The position numbers were made by a program, and so were the translations under genes. A stretch of 64,000 nucleotides of DNA, from NCBI GenBank assembly GCA_038748065.1, contig JBCDJG010000007.1, positions 1-64,000 on the forward strand, given 5' to 3'. The notes under the pieces are model-generated. The model made no database searches, was not told where the DNA came from, and worked only from the letters and a program-made list of their open reading frames with translations. Below are positions 52,992-61,323 of the stretch, piece after piece (the first letter of the stretch is position 1; each line of letters opens with the position of its first letter). Source of the DNA: JBCDJG01 sp038748065 (lineage in GTDB: Bacteria > Pseudomonadota > Gammaproteobacteria > Pseudomonadales > Halieaceae).

Positions 52992-54282
52992 TGCGCACCT
53001 CTCCACCCTGTGCCAGCGCAGCCACACGATCGCGAACCAGGGCATCGACCGCCTGCCAGGTAAAACTGAAGTGCTCGAACTCCGCCTGACTGACGCGTTC
53101 GCTCTCAAGGTCGCCAACGACCTGCTGCAGTATGTCGATGAGCTGTTCCTTGCAGCCATCCAGCGCATCGCGCTCGCTCTGCTGCCGCGCGCTGTGGGCA
53201 ATCTGCATGAGCTGTGCGTTGAATTCGTTCATACGCAGACGCCGTGAGCGGACCCACTGCGTGCGCAGGGCCAACAGGGCAGAGCTGGCGATTGCCACGA
53301 CATATAGAACCGTGGACACGATGCGTGCGTTACGCTGCAGGAAGCCCGGCTTCTCGCGATCGTAATAGCTGCGTGCGCCGGGATGTGCAGCAATCACTCC
53401 GCGGGCGTCATCGGGCAAAGGGCCGATTAGACCCGCCAAACGGCTGTATTCCAATATATCCGCCCGGTGCTCGAAGACCGACCGTGTAAAGCGGTAGGCA
53501 ATCTCCGGGGCCAGATCGTCCCGCGCAACCAGCAGGCGCTGTACCACTCCGGTTTGCAAATCTTCCGCCGGCAGTACTGGCGAGCCCCGGTAAGAGCCCA
53601 TAGGGATAATCCCCGGGTCGATGGCCGGCTGTTTCAGGGACAAGGCCTCGGTTTGTACAATTGACACCAGGCGCAACTGCTTGTCACCGATCATCTGGCG
53701 GATTGCCGCATTCCCCGGGGCACGCACGCGAAACACCGCGTCTACCTGCCCCTGCTGCATGGCAAAATTTGCCGCGGGCTCTGACATTGGCAAGGCGGTG
53801 ATATCCGCAGGGCTTATCCCGTAATGGGCTGCGAGAAACCAGAAGCTTTTGAACTGGCCGCTGGTGCCGGGGGGAATGGCGACGCGATAACCTCGCAACC
53901 CTGGGAAGCTGTTGATATCCGATGCGCCACGAACGATCAGGTGATAGGCGTCGGCATACAGCGACATAAGGCCGAGCACACCGTCAGAGGAAGCGGCGTC
54001 GGCCTGTATTTCACCCAGGTCAATGCGGCGATTCTTGAGCAGCCGCAGATTCTCATAGCTGCCACCGGTTTCATACACGGTGATCCGCAGGCCTTCATCA
54101 CTGCTATTCAGGACTTCGGCAATGGCTTTGGAAAGCGCAAGACTTTCGCTTCCAGCGGGACCTCCGCCCAGCGTCAAACGTTGCGTCTGGTGAGTGCTGA
54201 ACCAGAGCAAGAGCGCTAACACGGCGATCAGCCAAACAGCGGCAATCAGGGCGATCCGCAGGCGCGACGAAAAGAGCCTCAA
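52984..54282 (-). CDS. Membrane-tethered TAXI-family solute-binding protein
   Basis: A 432-aa protein from a TTG start with GGAGG seven bases upstream; the longer frame runs into the tRNA area. It has a membrane helix (about 9-29), a TAXI/TRAP-type ligand-binding domain (40-310: GGPAGSESLALSKAIAE, GGSYENLRLL, PPGTSG, PMSEPAANFAMQQGQVDA), a second helix (about 320-340) and 90 cytoplasmic residues predicted to be coiled coil. Normal TAXI proteins are free periplasmic binders serving a TRAP permease; no permease gene is here. It is coupled to the Cache protein gene. Confidence 0.8.
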   Translation of the reverse strand: MRLFSSRLRIALIAAVWLIAVLALLLWFSTHQTQRLTLGGGPAGSESLALSKAIAEVLNSSDEGLRITVYETGGSYENLRLLKNRRIDLGEIQADAASSDGVLGLMSLYADAYHLIVRGASDINSFPGLRGYRVAIPPGTSGQFKSFWFLAAHYGISPADITALPMSEPAANFAMQQGQVDAVFRVRAPGNAAIRQMIGDKQLRLVSIVQTEALSLKQPAIDPGIIPMGSYRGSPVLPAEDLQTGVVQRLLVARDDLAPEIAYRFTRSVFEHRADILEYSRLAGLIGPLPDDARGVIAAHPGARSYYDREKPGFLQRNARIVSTVLYVVAIASSALLALRTQWVRSRRLRMNEFNAQLMQIAHSARQQSERDALDGCKEQLIDILQQVVGDLESERVSQAEFEHFSFTWQAVDALVRDRVAALAQGGEVRSV

Positions 54283-54344
54283 GCCAGTCCCTCCGGGGAT
54301 CTTATATGGGGGAGAGTATAGGGTGTCGGTGGGCGACGAGAAAG

Positions 54345-54391
54345 TGGCGGGGGTAGAAGGATTCGAACCCTCGACCCACGGCTTAGAAGGC
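54345..54391 (-). repeat. tRNA-Arg-like 3' half, possible attachment-site remnant
   Basis: On the minus strand this reads as the 3' half of a tRNA: anticodon-loop CTTCTAA, then GTCGAGGGTTCGAATCC T arm and an acceptor 3' strand ending TACCCCCGCCA. It aligns with 54454-54500 over 47 bases with 21 and 11 identical in two runs, but the acceptor strand differs, so it derives from a different tRNA gene. Sequence 5' of it does not complete a cloverleaf. It marks the left edge of the mobile region. Confidence 0.75.
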
Positions 54392-54453
54392 ACTAGGAAT
54401 GCCTTATAGCACAGGGGCTCAAATATTTTGTACGTAGCCCTGTGTGTAGCAGG

Positions 54454-54530
54454 TGGCGCGCCTGGAAGGATTCGAACCCTCGACCGTGCGCTTAGAAGGC
54501 GCATGCTCTATCCAACTGAGCTACAGGCGC
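54454..54530 (-). tRNA. tRNA-Arg (anticodon UCU)
   Basis: Complete cloverleaf on the minus strand, 77 nt including encoded CCA: acceptor GCGCCTG pairing with CAGGCGC, D arm TAGCTCAGTTGGATAGAGCA, anticodon TCT in the loop CTTCTAA, T arm GAGGGTTCGAATCC. It lies between the tRNA fragment at 54345 and the first gene of the mobile region, so it may be carried by the element or be the original host gene. Confidence 0.95.
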
Positions 54531-54616
54531 GAGGCTGCGAATCCTACCAGCAACCCCCTCACCTTGCCATACACGGCCCTATGGGCCTTCACAGAAAACA
54601 CCCCAGGAGGTGACTT

Positions 54617-54925
54617 ATGGCAGAGCAGGACAACGTAGCGCGACTCCTCACTCGTGAGGCGCTTGTGAAAGCTGGGCGGCGCGCCGAAAGGCTGGAGCAT
54701 GGCCTTAGTCAGAACGTGTTTTTTGCCGCGGGTGGTATTCGATCTCTCGGTGACATACTTTCGTCCCATTATGCGGAAACCATCACAGGCTTATCGAGCA
54801 AAGACCTTCATGGACTGAGCCTAGCGGTGCAGTCTCTAGGCGAGTACATCGAATTGTTATGCAGCGAACTCGAGAGCGATGCTACGGGGTTACATGAACA
54901 CTTGAAGAGGGCTAGCACTCAGTAA
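54617..54925 (+). CDS. Hypothetical protein at the left end of the mobile region
   Basis: A 102-aa soluble, mostly helical protein (NVARLLTREALVKAGRRAERLE, SSHYAETITGLS). The ATG is preceded by AGGAGGTGA at good distance, the strongest ribosome site in this area. No recognisable family. A terminator follows its stop by about 22 bases, so it is probably a single-gene unit. It reads against the long minus-strand operon. Confidence 0.65.
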   Translation: MAEQDNVARLLTREALVKAGRRAERLEHGLSQNVFFAAGGIRSLGDILSSHYAETITGLSSKDLHGLSLAVQSLGEYIELLCSELESDATGLHEHLKRASTQ

Positions 54926-54946
54926 GCAATTTAGCAGCAAAATATC

Positions 54947-54968
54947 GGGGGGCTTCGGCCCCCTTTTT
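54947..54968 (+). terminator. Intrinsic terminator after the 102-aa gene
   Basis: GGGGGGCTTCGGCCCCC followed by five Ts forms a short GC-rich hairpin with a UUCG loop and a T tract, just past the stop at 54923-54925. Confidence 0.85.
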
Positions 54969-55002
54969 CATGTAGCCTGGCCAGTTTGAAACGGAGTTCA
55001 GC

Positions 55003-55176
55003 ATGGCTAACCCTACCGCCACCGACGAAGAACTAAAGCGCGCCCTCAACAAGGGCTACTTCCACGGTCTGGCTCTTGGACTGCTGATCGGCTCGATCGC
55101 CGGTGCGGCAGTTGGCTATTCGCTCGGCAGTAATGATGTGACAATTGTCACTTGGGATGCCCAGCAGTCAACATAA
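55003..55176 (+). CDS. Small one-helix membrane protein
   Basis: A 57-aa protein too short for most gene callers. It starts at an ATG with GGAG eight bases upstream, has a charged N terminus (ATDEELKRALNKGY), one Gly-rich helix (LALGLLIGSIAGAAVGYSL) and a short tail. It ends 12 bases before the next gene, so both are probably cotranslated. Function unknown. Confidence 0.6.
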   Translation: MANPTATDEELKRALNKGYFHGLALGLLIGSIAGAAVGYSLGSNDVTIVTWDAQQST

Positions 55177-55188
55177 TCGGAGGATACC

Positions 55189-56097
55189 GTGTCCGCAGAG
55201 CTGCCCTTGATAAAGACTCGCGAATTCCAATGTGCCGTTGGAATCCCGGTGACCATAGCCGTCCTACTCGCTGTCAGCCTTGTGGTATTCGACGACAGCC
55301 TAGGGGGGCTCCAGTGGGACGCCGAGGGCTTCAATACGTTCTTGTCGATGTTCCGGTTACCGATCGGAGTGCTGGCCGCTGCAATCCCATTAGGGGCGCT
55401 TGCCGCTTCGAATCATCGCAGCCATCAGGCGGCGCAAACAATCAAAGCCCAGCAGGCACAGAACGAATTAACCAATTACTTCGAGCACTTGGAGAGATTC
55501 GAGAGCTTCGCGGCTAGCTTGGGAGATGCGACTTATCCGGACTTGGTCGATGCACGGGAAGTCCACTCTAGCTTGTACCCAAGCGCAATGCACGGCATCT
55601 TTCACGTGTCGTTTGATTTCTCTTATCGAATCGAGAAATTGACCGCAGCTACAGATCGGTTGCAAACCGTAATGGCGGACCTGCCCAACTTGCAAGGGCA
55701 TGATTCCCTCCAACCCCCGTCTAACCATGCACTCGCTAGACTTATCAACAACCAGGATCCAGACACAGTTCCTGATTACGCTGCTGGGCTTGTATGGCTT
55801 CTAGAGGCCTGCAAAAGGGGCGAAGTAAGAGGTGATTCCGTGGATCAGATCACAATAAAGGTTCCAATGATAGCAACCGGCCTCTCCAATTTAGGTCGAT
55901 TCGAACGATCGCATGACTCCATCATGCTGCACAAGGTTTGCAAAAATCTAGAGGAATCAAGTCTGGCACTAATGAGGACACAGACAAAATTGAATTTGCT
56001 TTTCAACTGTAGCCTAAAAGGCCTTTTGGATAGCCCTGAGGGGACCTATGTCGCCGGCCCAAAACACTCTTACGTTTTCGGAGGAGCCGTACCGTAG
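55189..56097 (+). CDS. Two-helix membrane protein of the mobile region
   Basis: A 302-aa protein starting at GTG with GGAGG five bases upstream. Two helices (about 17-40 and 62-85) are followed by a cytoplasmic, helix-rich region of some 215 residues (NRSHQAAQTIKAQQAQNE-like coil, here HRSHQAAQTIKAQQAQNE). I see no catalytic motif. Codon use is AT-richer than in the host genes. Its 3' end overlaps the convergent peptidase gene by 28 bases. It could act in superinfection exclusion or defence, but this is a guess from position and layout. Confidence 0.65.
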   Translation: MSAELPLIKTREFQCAVGIPVTIAVLLAVSLVVFDDSLGGLQWDAEGFNTFLSMFRLPIGVLAAAIPLGALAASNHRSHQAAQTIKAQQAQNELTNYFEHLERFESFAASLGDATYPDLVDAREVHSSLYPSAMHGIFHVSFDFSYRIEKLTAATDRLQTVMADLPNLQGHDSLQPPSNHALARLINNQDPDTVPDYAAGLVWLLEACKRGEVRGDSVDQITIKVPMIATGLSNLGRFERSHDSIMLHKVCKNLEESSLALMRTQTKLNLLFNCSLKGLLDSPEGTYVAGPKHSYVFGGAVP

Positions 56098-56522
56098 CTG
56101 CCTTTCTCCTCCAACTCCTGGGCAAAGGCCTTAATGCGAGACCACGCAAGCGTCACGATCAGTTCCGCCATCGCCTCCGCTGCCGGGCGCAGCTCACGAC
56201 CGATTGAGATTTTACCCAACATCTCGTCTGCACTGGCGTAGTCCAGGCTCAGCCCTCGGTCGCTATTTGGTGTCTGGTAACCCGCCTTCTCTGTGGCCAC
56301 ATGACCAGAGAGCAGAACCACGGCTTGCAACAGGTAACACCAGTCTTCGGCGCCTAGCAGTTGCTCCGGAGTTGGGTATAGGTTGAACGCGGCGCCAACA
56401 TAGTCCGCCTCCTCTTCCTCGGCCGGGTCGATAGTGGCGTACACAATCGGCGCGCCCAACATCTCGCCTACGATCGCGTGCCCCGCCTCATGAAGGGCTC
56501 TATATTCGCGAGACTGTGTCAC
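56070..56522 (-). CDS. Stand-alone M41 (FtsH-like) zinc peptidase domain
   Basis: A 150-aa protein starting at GTG. The N terminus REYRALHEAGHAIV carries the zinc motif HEAGH (H11, E12, H15) exactly as in FtsH. A third ligand, D94 in LSLDYASAD, lies 79 residues after H15; the matching distance in E. coli FtsH is about 74. No AAA+ domain or membrane helix is attached, so the protein is a bare peptidase domain. It is the last gene of the operon; its start overlaps the previous stop by four bases (GTGA). Substrate unknown. Confidence 0.75.
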   Translation of the reverse strand: MTQSREYRALHEAGHAIVGEMLGAPIVYATIDPAEEEEADYVGAAFNLYPTPEQLLGAEDWCYLLQAVVLLSGHVATEKAGYQTPNSDRGLSLDYASADEMLGKISIGRELRPAAEAMAELIVTLAWSRIKAFAQELEEKGSYGTAPPKT

Positions 56523-57187
56523 GCGGCTTCAGTCTGCGGTAGCTCGGGTATTTCTGACATGGGAATTGAGAAACTGCCCCGGGCCATTTGCATCTCTTCT
56601 GCACTAAACAAGTCGCTGATCTCGGCCCTAAAGTGCGGCAGGCTGCGCGCATTAAGGTACGCACCGCGAGCCCTCGGCACGCCAAGTTCGTCACGATTGA
56701 ACTCAGGCGAAGGGATATAGATCTGCCCCATGAAGTCCGCTGGCAACGACAAAGCGGCGGCGCCCGCGGAGCGACACCAGGTAGACAAATCGCCCATTCG
56801 GCAGACAAGCTCAACCAAGGCCTCGGCGTGCTCGACGTACTCCAGTTTGACCTGCTCGAAAGCGTCTGCCACAACTTGGGCAACAGCAGACTGATAGGCC
56901 CGCTGTTTCCACCCAAAAATTTGCTCCCTCTCTTCGATCACTTTTAGCAGGCCAGCTCGCAGAGCCTGGCCATTGCCTATGGACTCCTCCGGGGACGGCT
57001 GATCCTCTACAGTCTCGCCCAGGGCAGCCAGCGCCAGATTCGTGTTGCCCACACGCTCTTGCACTGATCGGCTTCGAGCATGCTGGCGTTCTACTTCGGC
57101 AAGTTTGCGCCGTGCCTGCTGCAGTTTGATATATGCGGCCTTGGCTTCCTCAAAGGCTTTGGCGGCCATTTCTTTATTGGTGCTCAT
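56519..57187 (-). CDS. Phage-type hypothetical protein with coiled coil
   Basis: A 222-aa protein with an N-terminal coiled coil (KAFEEAKAAYIKLQQARRKL, then AEVERQHARS) and a C-terminal globular part (GQIYIPSPEFNRDELGVPRA). The ATG overlaps the stop of the 584-aa gene (ATGA). A minor structural or assembly protein is plausible from context, but no family is recognised. Confidence 0.65.
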   Translation of the reverse strand: MSTNKEMAAKAFEEAKAAYIKLQQARRKLAEVERQHARSRSVQERVGNTNLALAALGETVEDQPSPEESIGNGQALRAGLLKVIEEREQIFGWKQRAYQSAVAQVVADAFEQVKLEYVEHAEALVELVCRMGDLSTWCRSAGAAALSLPADFMGQIYIPSPEFNRDELGVPRARGAYLNARSLPHFRAEISDLFSAEEMQMARGSFSIPMSEIPELPQTEAA

Positions 57188-58938
57188 CGTCTGATACTCC
57201 TCAGATATTCGTCGAACCAATCCGGCGAAAGTTCCGCCGATTCAGGTAACGGCATGGGTCTGCTCGGGGTTTGTGGTGCAGGCTCGGCCATGCTGGCGCG
57301 CAATGCGTCAGCCATCATGGCTTGCCGGTCTGGCGTCTGAAACAGATGGCTCGTCATAGCACCGCCAACAGCACTGGCTGGCGCAACGGCCTGCGCGCCC
57401 TGGACAAACCCTGGGGGATTGATCAGCGCTCGCCGTGCACTGTCATTCACGAGCGTGCGCCCTACCCCCAGCGCTGTGGCCGTACCAACGGGTGCTACGG
57501 TCGCGGCAGCAGCAGTCAGCAAGGGCGCTGCGCTCTCCTCGAGCTCACTCGCGTTCATTCGCGGAGCTGGCGGCGTCATAACGCGCGAAGCACGCGCGGC
57601 TTCTTGCTGCAGGCTGCCGCGGCCAGTCGCCGTCTGTAAATCAGATGATCGGGCTTTGCTGGCGCCGGCGAGCTGTCGCCCTGTAAACCGGCCGCCGGCC
57701 TCCTGGGCATCGACATACGCACTCGCGCGAGCCGCAGTAATGAAATCTCGATACTGGCGATCTATGGCTTGAACTTCGACGCGCACGTCTTCCGGCACGG
57801 CATTGTGGAAGCGCTTTCGGAGGCCCTCAAAGAAATCCACATCGGGTGACCCGACGGCCTTCGAACGTGCATCTCGCAACGTGTCGTCGGCAGATTCGAG
57901 ATACCCGGTTTTGCCTGTTCTACGAAACTGCTCCACCTTGCTCTGCACACTGGCAAGCGTTTTCTTCGCCAGCGGTTGATTGTCCGCGGTGACATCACTC
58001 AGCTGCTTTCTGAGTCCCGCCAGCTGCTGCTCGACGCTCATCAGCTTTTTCACATCACGAGGCGCCTTACCCCATGCACCGCCATAGGCTTTACTGAACG
58101 CTGCCTTGGCCTGCTTGAAACCCTCTACTCCGGATTTTGTGATTCCGCCGCCCGGAGTAACCTGATTGAGGATCTGGCGGTTCCAGTCTTCCAGGGCCTG
58201 GCCTTGCAGCTGCTGCGTCGGACCGGCTACGCCGGGGACACGGCTCATGACTTTTTCAGCTGGCGCGAGATTTGGTCTTGCCATGCCCGGAGTAAGCTGG
58301 ACGCCATCATCGAGCATACGAGCGGCGTCGTCGCTGACTGGCGCCAGAGTGTCGAGTACCTTGCGACCAGCGCCCGTTATCGCTCCTGTGGCGAGCGGTA
58401 CAGCAGCACCAGCCGCTGCGGTAGCACCGGCAGCCAGTGCGGCGTTACCCGCACGGCTTGCGCCCTCCTCCGGCTGTTTCGCTGCCGCGTAACCGCCCAT
58501 CAAGGCGGCCTCGCGCGCAAGCGCTTGCCTGAGTGTCGCGCCCTGCGCTGCTTTTGCAGCGGGCACGGCCGTCATGGCGATATCCGCGCCCACCTTGCCG
58601 GCAGTCTTCCAGCCCGTGCGATCCTGAGTAGTCATCGCCAGATTGGCGGCAGTCTCGTCACCGAACACCGGCTGATCATTAATGCGGACCTCCGGCAGGT
58701 GCTGCCGAACAGCTTCGGGGATCAGGTTGCGAATACCGGTACCGAGCTCCGCGACAGTCTCGCCCGCACCGACCGCCATCTGCTGCCAGGGCGACATCGA
58801 TTCGAAATCCTGCTTACGCAAATCTGCTGGACTAGGCAGATTCTGATCGATATACATCGCGATCTCGTTCGCCGCGGCCGTGTCGTTAGCCTCGACCGCG
58901 CGGCGCAATGCTGCGATGTAATCGTCGCGAGTGGACAC
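57184..58938 (-). CDS. Putative phage internal/ejection protein
   Basis: A 584-aa Ala- and Gly-rich protein starting at GTG. The opening DYIAALRRAVEANDTAAANEIA resembles the short repeat-like start of podovirus internal virion (DNA ejection) proteins. A hydrophobic Ala/Gly stretch follows at about 170-210 (NAALAAGATAAAGAAVPLA), then a helical region with KKLMSVEQQLAGLRKQL. Such segments occur in proteins that enter the host envelope with the DNA. The assignment is from composition and layout, not a firm homologue. Confidence 0.5.
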   Translation of the reverse strand: MSTRDDYIAALRRAVEANDTAAANEIAMYIDQNLPSPADLRKQDFESMSPWQQMAVGAGETVAELGTGIRNLIPEAVRQHLPEVRINDQPVFGDETAANLAMTTQDRTGWKTAGKVGADIAMTAVPAAKAAQGATLRQALAREAALMGGYAAAKQPEEGASRAGNAALAAGATAAAGAAVPLATGAITGAGRKVLDTLAPVSDDAARMLDDGVQLTPGMARPNLAPAEKVMSRVPGVAGPTQQLQGQALEDWNRQILNQVTPGGGITKSGVEGFKQAKAAFSKAYGGAWGKAPRDVKKLMSVEQQLAGLRKQLSDVTADNQPLAKKTLASVQSKVEQFRRTGKTGYLESADDTLRDARSKAVGSPDVDFFEGLRKRFHNAVPEDVRVEVQAIDRQYRDFITAARASAYVDAQEAGGRFTGRQLAGASKARSSDLQTATGRGSLQQEAARASRVMTPPAPRMNASELEESAAPLLTAAAATVAPVGTATALGVGRTLVNDSARRALINPPGFVQGAQAVAPASAVGGAMTSHLFQTPDRQAMMADALRASMAEPAPQTPSRPMPLPESAELSPDWFDEYLRSIRR

Positions 58939-58941
58939 GCC

Positions 58942-59688
58942 TCAGCGCTCCTGCAGGTACTTCAGCGCACTGGGAGATAGACTGGCCGGTGCGCCGGTCT
59001 TCTCTTGGCTCTGACCACCCAATGATTGCAACCCCAGCGTCTGCCTGTTCCTATTGATGAACACCTGTAGACGGCGCGCGCGAGCAATGGCTTCCTTTGG
59101 GTCGCTGGTGGCAGTGGGGTCCCAGTCTGCGCCTAACACCCGCTCGATGCCGGTCACCTGAGCGCCGGAGAGACTCTTGCGCCAGTTAGCGATCGCATTA
59201 CTAAAGGCGCCGCGCGCTTCCCGCTCCTGCGGGTTATAGGCCATCTGTGACAGCAGATCAGCGGCGCCGGTTAGCTCCCAGTCGCGCAGCGCACTGATTG
59301 CCACATGAGGCAACCCCGCGAAGTTGCCCCCTCGTTCCAAAACGGACTGGCCGGCCTCCACGGCGCTACCCAATTGTGTGAACGTTTGGGCTTGGTTACG
59401 GCTGTCGCGAAGCTCTGGCGTGCTTAGCGACTCGGCCATCGTTTCGGCGCGTTGCTGCGCCGCATCGCGATTCAACTGTCCCTCTCGAGAACGCACCGCC
59501 ATACCCAACATCATGTCTTCGTAATCTTGGGCCTGCCGGTCGGCCTGCAGCCGCATGGCGGCCTGCTCTCGAGCGCGTAGCGTAGCGGAATGGGTACCGC
59601 TAGGAATGCTGGAGTGCATCAGGATACTGTTCAGGTGATCGCTTGCCGCCAGGGCCTGCCGTTCGCGTTCTGTCATGGGAACCGCCAT
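58942..59688 (-). CDS. Putative phage internal virion protein
   Basis: A 248-aa Gln/Ala/Arg-rich, mostly helical protein (REQAAMRLQADRQAQDYED, NAIANWRKSLSGAQVTG). It lies within a tight set of similar proteins and stops three bases before the 584-aa gene. The composition resembles ejection or internal head proteins of podoviruses. No catalytic motif is seen. Confidence 0.5.
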   Translation of the reverse strand: MAVPMTERERQALAASDHLNSILMHSSIPSGTHSATLRAREQAAMRLQADRQAQDYEDMMLGMAVRSREGQLNRDAAQQRAETMAESLSTPELRDSRNQAQTFTQLGSAVEAGQSVLERGGNFAGLPHVAISALRDWELTGAADLLSQMAYNPQEREARGAFSNAIANWRKSLSGAQVTGIERVLGADWDPTATSDPKEAIARARRLQVFINRNRQTLGLQSLGGQSQEKTGAPASLSPSALKYLQER

Positions 59689-59691
59689 CGC

Positions 59692-60540
59692 TTATACCTC
59701 CTCCAGGCTTGGGGGCTGATACTGGGCGTAGTCTTCCGCCACCGCTTCAGATTCTTGCGCCTGCAGTGCGCGGGCCATTGTGCCCTCAACGGAATCCTCC
59801 TCGAGGCGCCCCTCAGCCCAATCATCGCGCGATAGGAACTCGCGCGCGCCATCGTCAGTCTTAGCCTGCTCGATCAACGCAACAGACATTTGCGCTCTGA
59901 TTTGATCAGAGCCATCCGGCTGGACTGTTTCGCCCTCGTGCCCTGGCATAGCGTCTGCGAATTGCAGTTCGTCGCCGGCCTGCGGGTTCCGGTTCCAGGC
60001 CTCGACCAGGCTTCGCGCGTTGCCGAAGTGATCACCGAATTTTTCTCGCACGACTTCATCCGCAGCGCCTTGGCCTGTCAAGCGCTTCGCTTGGGCGTAC
60101 CTCTCCGCGAGGCTGTGCAGCTGCTTGCGCGTCATATTGGGCTGGCCCAGCTGCCCCAGCATGCCCTGAATGGCCTGATCATAGCCCGAGCTGTCCACCC
60201 TCTTGCTGGGCGTCTGATAGGACTTACCCTGCGAGATGCGCAACAGGGTGGCGTAGTCATGACCCGTGGTCGGGTTTATCGACTTGGCCACCTGGTCAAG
60301 GCCATACGCTCGCGCTTTGGCATTCTCTCGCACAGTCGCATCATGCGCTTGCTGGTGATACTGGGCCTGCATACTTTGGCTGGCCCTAAGTGCTTCACCC
60401 AGTTCATGGGGAGTAAACATCGCCTGTGCGCGCGTCTCGATCGTAGAGAGCTCTACACGTTCGTCTTGGCTCAGCCCTGCGATGCTCTGCTTAGCGCGGA
60501 GCTGGGCGTGTCGTTGAATCATATTGGTGGGTTGGGTCAT
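59692..60540 (-). CDS. Putative phage internal virion protein
   Basis: A 282-aa helical protein rich in Gln, Ala and Glu, with an acidic tail (EDYAQYQPPSLEEV). Its ATG overlaps the previous stop (TAATG), typical of this operon. A His- and Gln-rich segment (YHQQAHDATVRENAKA) occurs near residue 60. No family is recognised; the role is inferred from neighbours. Confidence 0.5.
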   Translation of the reverse strand: MTQPTNMIQRHAQLRAKQSIAGLSQDERVELSTIETRAQAMFTPHELGEALRASQSMQAQYHQQAHDATVRENAKARAYGLDQVAKSINPTTGHDYATLLRISQGKSYQTPSKRVDSSGYDQAIQGMLGQLGQPNMTRKQLHSLAERYAQAKRLTGQGAADEVVREKFGDHFGNARSLVEAWNRNPQAGDELQFADAMPGHEGETVQPDGSDQIRAQMSVALIEQAKTDDGAREFLSRDDWAEGRLEEDSVEGTMARALQAQESEAVAEDYAQYQPPSLEEV

Positions 60541-60995
60541 TAGCGAGCACCTCCTGCAAGCACTGAAGAGAGCCAGGCGCGGCGCCGTTCTTCCTCCTCG
60601 CGTGCTGATTTCTTCGCGTCTGCCTTGTCGAGGTGATCACGCCGCGTCTGCACGTCCACCAGGGCCTGCCGGCCAAGGGCTTCCGCTTTGTTAGCTTTGC
60701 TGGCGAGGCGATGGCCCATAAACTGTCGCGTGGCATAAGCCAGTTGCTCCCCCCAGTTTGGGCCGACATAGATATTATCTGGCCCCACGTGCCGGCCCTG
60801 GGGCACCGGCGTCTCGAGCAGCGCGTTGGCTTGCGCACGTTGGCCTTCGTAAGACTTGAAGACGGCGGCTTGTTCTTCCGCGCTCAACTGATCCCAACCA
60901 CGTCCGGGGTATTTGCTCTGGGCCAGCTGCTCCAGGTGTCGTTTCTCCTCATCCTGCATGGCAGCAGGGTCGGACAGATTGTCAGGTGCGTACAT
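60540..60995 (-). CDS. Putative phage virion protein
   Basis: A 151-aa protein. The middle motif DNIYVGPNWGEQLAYATRQF followed by a basic helix (GHRLASKANKAEALGRQ) resembles the start of small podovirus internal virion proteins. The rest is highly charged and helical. Start overlaps the previous gene by 14 bases. Confidence 0.5.
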   Translation of the reverse strand: MYAPDNLSDPAAMQDEEKRHLEQLAQSKYPGRGWDQLSAEEQAAVFKSYEGQRAQANALLETPVPQGRHVGPDNIYVGPNWGEQLAYATRQFMGHRLASKANKAEALGRQALVDVQTRRDHLDKADAKKSAREEEERRRAWLSSVLAGGAR

Positions 60996-61323
60996 GGTCG
61001 CTGCTCTCCGGGGTCGGGTCTGCTTCGTCAGAAATTTCTGAAAAATATTCAGGGAGGGGGGCCGTTCCGAAAAAATGCTCTACGTTTTCGGGGTGGTAAG
61101 CTTTACTTTTATCGCCGCGACTTGAAGAAGGGGTGGGGGGTGTTCTTTCCTGGCGAATAGCCGCTGCCATAGCCATCCCGCGGTCGTTTACAGGGGCCTC
61201 TAGCTCGGATTCATTGACCGGCTGATCCGTGATCATTTCACCGCATATACTCACACTATTACGTACATTTTCCATATCGCCAGCACCGGCAGATAAATCT
61301 AACGGCTTACTAGTCCTTTCCAT
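60982..61323 (-). CDS. Small hypothetical protein in the phage operon
   Basis: A 113-aa hydrophilic protein from an ATG that overlaps the DUF5681-like gene by 14 bases. It is rich in Ser, Pro, Glu and Asn, and looks disordered apart from a central MAMAAAIRQE stretch. It may be a scaffold- or adaptor-like protein; nothing firmer can be said. A longer frame beginning at 61368 is possible but overlaps more. Confidence 0.5.
   Translation of the reverse strand: MERTSKPLDLSAGAGDMENVRNSVSICGEMITDQPVNESELEAPVNDRGMAMAAAIRQERTPPTPSSSRGDKSKAYHPENVEHFFGTAPLPEYFSEISDEADPTPESSDHVRT

Noticed and set aside
54194..54638. Plus-strand open frames encoding sequences such as GFEPST
   Set aside because: They are translations of the antisense of the tRNA-Arg and its fragment, a well-known annotation artefact.
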